The notes under the pieces are model-generated. The model was not told where the DNA came from and did not search any database. It worked only from the letters and a program-made list of their open reading frames with translations. This document shows, piece after piece, positions 32,686 to 38,967 of a stretch of 38,967 bases of DNA. The DNA lies in assembly GCF_000213555.1 (NCBI RefSeq), contig NZ_GL891979.1:254122-293088 (forward strand), in the 5' to 3' direction. The DNA comes from Dysgonomonas gadei ATCC BAA-286. Lineage in GTDB: Bacteria; Bacteroidota; Bacteroidia; Bacteroidales; Dysgonomonadaceae. Within the stretch, counting starts at the first letter, position 1, and every line of letters starts with the position of its first letter. Both the position numbers and the translations under genes were made by a program.

Positions 32686-33966
32686 TTAGGTTAGTCGTTC
32701 GCAATAGGTTTTGTTTACTACGCGTTCGCGCATGGCGGCTTTGTTGGTGAAGTTGCGGGAAATATTTTGGACTATTTCATTATAATTATTAGAACCATCT
32801 TCTCGTTGATGAAAAAAAGGTTTTATTGATACACAGTTTTTGTGTTCAAAAAGGGTATTTAATAATGTTCTGTCTGAGTTTCCGCACGAGTGTCCCATAA
32901 TGAATATCTGGTATGGTTCAGATTCTATGAAGCTTAGCATCTTTCTGTAATTATCTGTTTCGAGGTATCGGATAGATTTTACGTTTTTGAGATACTCGTT
33001 GTCATTCAGATTTTCTATTTGTTTATAGTCTTCTGCAAGTTCATCTCCGTAGCCGAAGATGATGGGATTTTTAGGGTTGTTGAGTTCGCCGTGGATGTGG
33101 ATGGTCTGAATGAATTGTTTGTCAGAAATATATTTCTCTTGAGTATGAGTATAATTAAAGTTTAAGAAAAGTATTTCTTTCGGTAGCATAAAATAATCAG
33201 GAATTGTATTATTTGAGATTTTTTCTTCGATGTAATCAATGCCTGATTCTGAATCTAAATCAGCCTCTTTTTGATAATTAGAAATAAACTGCTTAACATC
33301 GATGCTGCTAGTTTTCATCTCATTATATATATTTTTACAATCTTCAAGTATACCATCTAATTCGCGTATATTTGAATCATCTAACTCTTCGAGATCAGAT
33401 TCTATTTCATATATAAATGAGTCTTCTTTTGACAAATCCCTACTAAATATCAAAGAATATATTTTACTCCTTATTGGGGAAAATATAGATGTTACTATTT
33501 CCGAGCCATTTTGTATTTTAAGCAAATGTTTTTCAAGTAGTTGTTCTATTGCTTTAAATTCTTCATTTAAAATCTCAATTTGACCATGATTACTCTTCTT
33601 CAAAAACTCATAATATTCATTCTCAATATCTACCCAGCTTTTGTCTGATACGTGTTTCGATATTTGCTCTAAAAAGCTATTTTTGAAACTTAATTCGATT
33701 GTTGTTCCATTTCCACCCCATATTCCACTTTTAAAATGCTCAATATCTTTTTCTAGCAATTTTAAATTATTTGTGTCGCCTGATATGATATGAGCTAAAG
33801 TTTTAGTGTTAGTTTTGAAAGATACATAATCATCTTCATATGAACTCCCATTTTTCCTCGCCTCCTCAATAAACGTCTTCCAATAATCATCAATAAAATC
33901 CCTATAACTTGTCTTCAATCCATGAGCCAAGTCAAAACCATTACCAATAAGAATTATTCTATTCAT
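32686..33966 (-). CDS. AbiH-family phage abortive-infection protein
   Basis: 426 residues. The N-terminus MNRIILIGNGFDLAHGLKTS is the AbiH signature (a Gly-Asn-Gly-Phe-Asp-Leu-x-His nucleotide-binding-like loop). The family feature LNFNYTHTQEKYI lies in the middle, with IHIHGELNNPKNPIIFGYGD shortly after. The C-terminal PYQIFIMGHSCGNSDRTLL follows. AbiH was described in lactococci as a phage abortive-infection gene; the mechanism is not established. It is more AT-rich and Ser/Asn/Ile/Lys-rich than its neighbours. It alone in this window has a strong Shine-Dalgarno, GGAGGT at 33976-33981, 9 bases before the ATG. It is flanked by a regulator and mutB with no other defence gene, suggesting acquisition as a single cassette. 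Confidence 0.88.
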   Translation of the reverse strand: MNRIILIGNGFDLAHGLKTSYRDFIDDYWKTFIEEARKNGSSYEDDYVSFKTNTKTLAHIISGDTNNLKLLEKDIEHFKSGIWGGNGTTIELSFKNSFLEQISKHVSDKSWVDIENEYYEFLKKSNHGQIEILNEEFKAIEQLLEKHLLKIQNGSEIVTSIFSPIRSKIYSLIFSRDLSKEDSFIYEIESDLEELDDSNIRELDGILEDCKNIYNEMKTSSIDVKQFISNYQKEADLDSESGIDYIEEKISNNTIPDYFMLPKEILFLNFNYTHTQEKYISDKQFIQTIHIHGELNNPKNPIIFGYGDELAEDYKQIENLNDNEYLKNVKSIRYLETDNYRKMLSFIESEPYQIFIMGHSCGNSDRTLLNTLFEHKNCVSIKPFFHQREDGSNNYNEIVQNISRNFTNKAAMRERVVNKTYCERLT

Positions 33967-33975
33967 AGCATATGT

Positions 33976-33981
33976 ACCTCC
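33976..33981 (-). promoter_or_regulatory. Strong Shine-Dalgarno of the abiH gene
   Basis: Minus-strand GGAGGT, nine bases before the ATG at 33966. Other genes here mostly have A-rich leaders without a Shine-Dalgarno, so this stands out and decides the start. Confidence 0.75.
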
Positions 33982-33988
33982 ATTTTAA

Positions 33989-33996
33989 CAAATATA
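33989..33996 (-). promoter_or_regulatory. -7 promoter element for the abiH gene
   Basis: Minus-strand TATATTTG matches TAnnTTTG, 22 bases upstream of the ATG, just before the Shine-Dalgarno. No -33 TTTG at standard spacing. Confidence 0.5.
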
Positions 33997-34042
33997 CTTC
34001 TTTATTTCACTCAATACCATTAATAATACCAATAATTATGAA

Positions 34043-34078
34043 CAAAAAACTCCCACTCAAATATGAGCAGGAGTTTTT
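34043..34078 (-). terminator. Rho-independent terminator after mutB
   Basis: AAAAACTCC (34045-34053) pairs with GGAGTTTTT (34070-34078), with an inner CTCA/TGAG extension. Read leftward it is followed by six T (complement of 34044-34049). It lies 24 bases past the mutB stop. Confidence 0.85.
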
Positions 34079-34101
34079 AATACTATCTTTTCCGACTGAA
34101 C

Positions 34102-36249
34102 TTACTCAGCCAGCAATATCTTCATTATCTGCACAGCAGCCTTAGTTACCGAAGTACCAGGGCCGAAGATGGCAGCGACACCCGATTTGTATAAGAAGTC
34201 GTAATCCTGTGCAGGAATCACACCACCTGCAATAACGATGATATCCTCACGGCCAAGTTTTTTCAACTCAGCTATAACCTGAGGCACAAGTGTTTTGTGA
34301 CCGGCAGCAAGAGACGAAACACCAAGTACGTTCACGTCGTTTTCCACAGCCTGACGGGCAGCTTCTTCCGGAGTCTGGAACAATGGTCCCATATCCACAT
34401 CGAATCCGCAGTCGGCGTAACCTGTTGCTACAACTTTAGCACCACGGTCGTGTCCGTCCTGTCCCATCTTGGCAACCATAATACGAGGTTGACGACCTTC
34501 TTTCTTGGAAAACTCTTCCACGAGTTTCTGAGCTTCATGGAATGTGGGGTCTTTTTTACTTTCTGATGAATACACGCCTGAAATTGTTCTGATTATTGCT
34601 TTATAGCGACCTACCACTTCTTCACAAGCATCGGATATTTCTCCCAATGTTGCACGAAGACGAGCAGCTTCAACTGCAAGTTCCAATAGGTTGCCTTTCT
34701 TTGTTTTTACACATTCAGTGATTGCAGCCAGAGCTTTCTTAACCGCTTCATTGTCGCGTTTCGCTTTCAGATCGTTCAATCGCTCGATTTGCTGACGGCG
34801 AACCTCTGTGTTGTCCACATCGAGAATATCGATTGGGTCTTCTTTCTCCAAACGGTATTTATTGATACCGATGATAGTCTGGCTACCTGAGTCGATTCTT
34901 GCTTGTGTACGGGCAGCAGCTTCTTCGATACGCATTTTAGGAAGGCCTGTTTCGATAGCTTTAGCCATACCGCCAAGTTTTTGTACTTCCTGAATCAGAT
35001 CCCAAGCTTTGTGTACAAGTTCGTTAGTAAGTGTTTCCACATAATAAGAACCAGCCCAAGGGTCGATTTCTTTAGTGATATATGTTTCTTCCTGAATATA
35101 TATCTGAGTATTACGCGCGATACGTGCAGAGAAGTCAGTTGGTAATGCAATGGCTTCATCCAGCGCATTGGTATGTAATGACTGAGTGTGACCAAGAGCA
35201 GAAGCCATAGCCTCGATACATGTACGGCCTACGTTGTTGAAAGGGTCTTGTTCTGTCAGTGACCATCCCGATGTTTGGGAGTGGGTACGAAGTGCAAGTG
35301 ATTTCGGGTTCTTAGCGCCGAAGCTCTTCACTATTTTAGCCCACAACAGACGTCCGGCACGCATCTTAGCTATTTCCATGAAGTGATTCATTCCTATAGC
35401 CCAGAAGAACGACAAGCGTGGTGCAAATGCATCTACATCGATACCCGCTTCGATACCTGCTTTCAGGTATTCCATACCGTCGGCCAAAGTGTAAGCCAAC
35501 TCGATATCCGCTGTTGCTCCGGCTTCCTGCATGTGGTAACCCGAGATGGAGATTGAGTTGAACTTAGGCATCTTCTGTGATGTATATTCGAAGATATCAG
35601 CAATGATCTTCATTGAGAATTCAGGTGGATAGATATATGTATTACGCACCATAAATTCTTTTAGGATATCATTCTGGATTGTTCCGGCCATTTCTTCCAG
35701 TTTAGCGCCTTGTTCAAGACCTGCATTGATGTAGAACGCAAGTACAGGAAGCACGGCACCGTTCATTGTCATAGAAACGGACATTTGGTTCAAAGGAATA
35801 CCATCGAACAATACTTTCATATCTTCTACCGAGCAGATAGATACCCCGGCTTTACCTACGTCACCTACTACGCGAGGATGGTCGGCATCATATCCACGGT
35901 GAGTGGCAAGGTCAAAGGCTACAGACAGACCTTTCTGGCCTGATGCAAGGTTACGACGGTAAAATGCATTCGATTCGGCAGCAGTAGAGAATCCTGCATA
36001 TTGGCGAATTGTCCACGGACGCATAGCGTACATACCGGAGTATGGTCCGCGTAGAAATGGAGGAAGTCCCGAAGCATAGTTGAGATGCTCCATGCCTTCA
36101 AGGTCTTCTTTTGTATAAACAGGCTTAACCGGGATCAACTCAGGAGTCATCCAGTTAGCTTCTATACCATTATCAGCAGCCCATTTTGCAGCATCTGTAG
36201 CTGCAAAACCTGCTTTGTTAATGTTTATATCTTTAAAATTTGGTTTCAT
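34102..36249 (-). CDS. mutB: Methylmalonyl-CoA mutase, large (catalytic) subunit
   Basis: 715 residues. It interconverts (R)-methylmalonyl-CoA and succinyl-CoA using adenosylcobalamin in the propionate/succinate fermentation pathway. The N-terminal TIM barrel has MYAMRPWTIRQYAGFSTA and GLSVAFDLATHRGYDADHP. The C-terminal cobalamin-binding domain has the D-x-H-x-x-G motif in GQDGHDRGAKVVATG, with the cobalt-ligand His at about 597, and GVSSLAAGHKTLVPQ. It keeps the catalytic-subunit features. It lies 23 bases after mutA in the same direction and is followed by a terminator. Confidence 0.97.
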   Translation of the reverse strand: MKPNFKDININKAGFAATDAAKWAADNGIEANWMTPELIPVKPVYTKEDLEGMEHLNYASGLPPFLRGPYSGMYAMRPWTIRQYAGFSTAAESNAFYRRNLASGQKGLSVAFDLATHRGYDADHPRVVGDVGKAGVSICSVEDMKVLFDGIPLNQMSVSMTMNGAVLPVLAFYINAGLEQGAKLEEMAGTIQNDILKEFMVRNTYIYPPEFSMKIIADIFEYTSQKMPKFNSISISGYHMQEAGATADIELAYTLADGMEYLKAGIEAGIDVDAFAPRLSFFWAIGMNHFMEIAKMRAGRLLWAKIVKSFGAKNPKSLALRTHSQTSGWSLTEQDPFNNVGRTCIEAMASALGHTQSLHTNALDEAIALPTDFSARIARNTQIYIQEETYITKEIDPWAGSYYVETLTNELVHKAWDLIQEVQKLGGMAKAIETGLPKMRIEEAAARTQARIDSGSQTIIGINKYRLEKEDPIDILDVDNTEVRRQQIERLNDLKAKRDNEAVKKALAAITECVKTKKGNLLELAVEAARLRATLGEISDACEEVVGRYKAIIRTISGVYSSESKKDPTFHEAQKLVEEFSKKEGRQPRIMVAKMGQDGHDRGAKVVATGYADCGFDVDMGPLFQTPEEAARQAVENDVNVLGVSSLAAGHKTLVPQVIAELKKLGREDIIVIAGGVIPAQDYDFLYKSGVAAIFGPGTSVTKAAVQIMKILLAE

Positions 36250-36272
36250 TTTTTTTAATTTTAGCTACTTAC

Positions 36273-38159
36273 TTAATTGATTCCCAGTTTAGCATTGAAC
36301 ATTTTTAATGTTTCAAGGACGTTGCTCTTCACATTAACGAAGTGCTCGATTCCCAGAGCTTTCAGTTCATCCATGCAAGCAGGAGCTCCTGCTACAACGA
36401 AATGTTCTTTTCCTGCAACTAGCTTATAAGCTTCGGGTGCAAGTGTTGCATATTCATCATCACTGGAGCAAAGAACGATAATATCGGCTTTCTTTTCGCG
36501 TGCAGCTTTCACTCCGGCTTCAACAGTTTCGAAACCTAAGTTGTCAATTACCTTGTAGCCTGCACAAGCGAAGAAGTTACTAGAGAACTGAGCACGTGCA
36601 AGGCGCATACCCAGATTACCAATAGTAAGCATAAACACAGTCGGCGCACCATGTTTTTCGGTAGCTAAACGCATACTTTCAAAAGCAGTTGCCAGACGGT
36701 CGGAAGGCAATGCCAGATATGGAGCGTCTTTAGAGCATCCGCAATCGTGGCTTTCTTTTTCCACAATTTTGCTTTCTGCTTTTTCAGTGAAGTTAGGAAA
36801 CTGGTTGGTACCCAATAGTACTTCACGGCGGGTAGCCAGACCTTTGAAGCGTGCATCGGCCGATGCTTTCACTGTAGTCTGTACCGTTCCGGCCTTCAAT
36901 GCTTCATAGAATCCTTTTTCATCTGTTTCAAGGAACAGTTTCCATGCCTGTTCAGCGATAGATTTAGTAAGGTTTTCTATATAATATGAACCTGAAGAAG
37001 GATCAGTGATTTTATCGAAGTGACATTCTTCTTTCAACAATAACTGCTGATTCCGAGCAATTCTTTCCGAGAAATCATCCGATGTTTTATATGTTTCATC
37101 GAATGGGCGTACTGTAAGTGAATTAACCCCTGCAATAGTAGCAGACATAGCTTCTGTTTGTGTACGAAGCAGGTTTACGTGCGCATCGTATACTGTCTTA
37201 TTGAAAGTAGATGTTTGTGCATGTGCATATATTTTTGCAGCACAGCGACAAGTACCATCTTCTGCTTTGTTAGGGCAATCATGGTTGCATATAGGTTTGT
37301 AAGCATCAACTATTTCGGCCCACAACCAACGTGCAGCACGGAATTTTGCTATTTCCATGAAATAGTTTCCTCCGATACCGAAGTTGAATTTGATTTTCTT
37401 AGCTACTAATGTAGCATCCAGACCAGCCTCAACAAGAGCGCTTAAGATTTGATTTCCATTAGCCAGTGCATATCCGAGTTCCTGATAGATATATGCACCA
37501 CCATCATTTGTGGCATGTGCATTTACAGCCAGTACGCGGAAACGAGGTAGTGGTGCAGCAGTTTTTACTATTTCAGCAGCTTTTTCTATCCAACCTTCTG
37601 CATCACGACCTTTTTTCAAAAGTGGTTTGAATGGATCGTAATTTACCGAACCGAAACATTTCAGCAGGTCTGCGCCCGATTCTTTGTAGTATTCTACAAG
37701 AATTTTAGTCAATTCGAGCGACTTCCGGTAACATGTACTGAAATTAAGTTCTACAGCTTCCGGCAAGATGTCTTTCAAAAGAGTCCTGATGTTTTCAGCA
37801 CTTACATCATCTCCATCGATAGAGAAGCCTAGTGATGTAATACCTTTGTTTAATACGTCAAGAGCTTTCGCATTGGCAGCCTTGAAGTCATTAACGCAGA
37901 TATCCTGACGTGTATACCAGTCATTGTCTTTCTTGGTACCACGTACATATGGAAACTCACCCGGAAGAGAATCGGCTGTTGCCAGGCCTTCTGTATTCTC
38001 ACTTCTGTAGAAAGGGTTTACGTTAAACCCTTCATTTGTTCTCCAAACAAGTTTTTTCTCAAAGTCGGCCCCTTTCAGGTCAGCCGTAATCTTAGCCATC
38101 CATTCTTCGGTAGATACCGGTGGAAAGTCTGAGAAAAGCTTTTCTTTTTGATTAGCCAT
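36273..38159 (-). CDS. mutA: Methylmalonyl-CoA mutase, small subunit
   Basis: 628 residues, the structural partner of MutB in the heterodimer. It shares the barrel layout (GIGGNYFMEIAKFRAARWLW, then STFNKTVYDAHVNLLRTQTE, then NQQLLLKEECHFDKITDPSS). The C-terminal domain is a B12-domain-like fold but lacks the cobalt-binding D-x-H-x-x-G motif, as expected for MutA. Two cysteine groups stand out: C291, C295, C304 and C306 in the segment from DAYKPICNHDC to TCRCAAK, and C473/C475 in HDCGCSKDAP. These could bind a metal. It is first in the mutA-mutB operon, with a -7 element about 145 bases upstream. Confidence 0.95.
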   Translation of the reverse strand: MANQKEKLFSDFPPVSTEEWMAKITADLKGADFEKKLVWRTNEGFNVNPFYRSENTEGLATADSLPGEFPYVRGTKKDNDWYTRQDICVNDFKAANAKALDVLNKGITSLGFSIDGDDVSAENIRTLLKDILPEAVELNFSTCYRKSLELTKILVEYYKESGADLLKCFGSVNYDPFKPLLKKGRDAEGWIEKAAEIVKTAAPLPRFRVLAVNAHATNDGGAYIYQELGYALANGNQILSALVEAGLDATLVAKKIKFNFGIGGNYFMEIAKFRAARWLWAEIVDAYKPICNHDCPNKAEDGTCRCAAKIYAHAQTSTFNKTVYDAHVNLLRTQTEAMSATIAGVNSLTVRPFDETYKTSDDFSERIARNQQLLLKEECHFDKITDPSSGSYYIENLTKSIAEQAWKLFLETDEKGFYEALKAGTVQTTVKASADARFKGLATRREVLLGTNQFPNFTEKAESKIVEKESHDCGCSKDAPYLALPSDRLATAFESMRLATEKHGAPTVFMLTIGNLGMRLARAQFSSNFFACAGYKVIDNLGFETVEAGVKAAREKKADIIVLCSSDDEYATLAPEAYKLVAGKEHFVVAGAPACMDELKALGIEHFVNVKSNVLETLKMFNAKLGIN

Positions 38160-38303
38160 GATTAATTTTTATTGTTTAATGTATATAGGTTTTATTGTAA
38201 TCGTGTTGATTCTTAGTTGATTATATATTGCTTGTCTATGTTCGCATAAATAATATTTATATGTGCTTACATTCAAATAGTTATACTTTTTAAAAATGCA
38301 GTA

Positions 38304-38311
38304 CAAAAGTA
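38304..38311 (-). promoter_or_regulatory. -7 promoter element for mutA-mutB
   Basis: Minus-strand TACTTTTG matches TAnnTTTG, about 145 bases upstream of the mutA ATG, so the leader would be long. No -33 TTTG was seen. Confidence 0.45.
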
Positions 38312-38744
38312 AAGTATTTTGTTTGGTTAGTAAAGTTTTAAAGGCTAAAAAATCTAAGGGACAATGTATAAATTGGTGTAATTGGTTAAAAGAGGTGTTA
38401 AAGTGTCAATGGACAGTCAAATCAGGCTCGTTTCAGGGTGCAATAAATGAGCAAGTTAATAAAGATGTAGAGAATATTATTATAGGATAATCGAAGAAAT
38501 GTGATATAATAGATTATTGTCCAGGAAGAAATATAAACTTTTTCTGATTTAAATATTTTGGACTATATATATGTCATAAAAAGTATTATTTGTGGAGCTA
38601 TGGATATTTAGTGTTGTCTTATTTTGGTTGTTGGTGAATATTGTGTCATATTTTGTATATTCAACTAGGGTTTGTGATGTTTGTGTTGCCAATAATATTT
38701 CGTATATGACACAAATGTATACATTAGTTTTGCTATAGAGCACA

Positions 38745-38752
38745 TATCTTTG
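38745..38752 (+). promoter_or_regulatory. Rightward -7-like element near the window end
   Basis: TATCTTTG matches TAnnTTTG on the plus strand. Nothing downstream within the window is a gene, so a target would lie beyond the edge. A TTTG occurs only 12 bases upstream, too close for a normal -33. Confidence 0.35.
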
Positions 38753-38837
38753 CTAAGAGATAAATAAGAAAAATAGACAAATTCATTTTACGACCCTTTG
38801 GGTATGTTCAGACTTCATTTAGCACACATTAATTTAA

Positions 38838-38867
38838 TAAATAAACTGAGTTTATTTAGCGTTTTTT
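38838..38867 (+). terminator. Terminator-like hairpin
   Basis: TAAATAAAC (38838-38846) pairs with GTTTATTTA (38850-38858), with a three-base loop, GCG, then six T (38862-38867). It is AT-rich and has no clear upstream gene. Confidence 0.45.
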
Positions 38868-38900
38868 CTTCTAATAATTTGGGAGTTATCCTTATTTTAT

Positions 38901-38967
<67 letters not shown>

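Noticed and set aside
38296..38490. 64-codon frame upstream of mutA
   Set aside because: It overlaps the mutA promoter region on the other strand, has odd composition and no domain.
38549..38743. 64-codon leftward frame at the right end
   Set aside because: It is rich in Asn/Thr/Tyr/Ile as expected from AT-rich noncoding DNA, with no leader.

Overview
The window looks like a Bacteroidales chromosome, most likely Dysgonomonas or a close relative. Several things point there. Base composition is AT-rich. Genes generally lack Shine-Dalgarno sequences and have A-rich leaders. The Bacteroidetes promoter element TAnnTTTG recurs upstream of genes, and one copy has a correctly spaced TTTG -33 box. 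SecD and SecF are fused, a GldB-type lipoprotein and TonB-linked outer-membrane proteins are present, and there is a mutA-mutB methylmalonyl-CoA mutase pair typical of succinate/propionate producers. The genus is inference; no rRNA or tRNA gene was seen.

Layout. 1-500: right end of an IS481/IS3-like insertion sequence with a frameshifted transposase cut by the window edge. 528-8136, leftward: fabD, rfbD, a small lipoprotein, a terminator and new promoter, then prfC, a Kdo/WaaP-type kinase and two GT4 glycosyltransferases (a surface-glycan set). 8347-14918, rightward: an RluA-type pseudouridine synthase, an XRE-cupin regulator paired with an acyl-CoA synthetase, and secDF preceded by a possible 28-codon leader ORF. 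14919-15373: a terminator followed by noncoding repeat DNA. 15374-18072, leftward: dnaB and gldB-like. 18170-20960, rightward: a small conserved-looking protein, tsaD and an M48 metalloprotease.

21056-23622 holds three consecutive genes for exported proteins: a protein made of 20-residue KDIFG repeats, a TonB-C-terminal-like protein, and a protein with a His/Cys arrangement like clan CD (caspase/gingipain) peptidases. This is the best candidate for an undescribed system. 23623-24473 is 850 bp of noncoding repeats. Then come cinA, a small acidic protein, an outer-membrane beta-barrel receptor (leftward), rnpA-yidD, a coiled-coil exported protein, a DUF2147 protein, a HAD-family protein that has lost catalytic residues, an AraC regulator, an AbiH-type phage-defence gene with an uncharacteristically strong Shine-Dalgarno, and mutB/mutA. 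The right end is noncoding and finishes in an (AG)33 tract, probably a contig end.

Most of the window is housekeeping. The accessory interest lies in the exported trio, the dispersed noncoding repeats (each module carries a TAnnTTTG -7 element), the degenerate HAD protein, the AbiH gene and the IS remnant.
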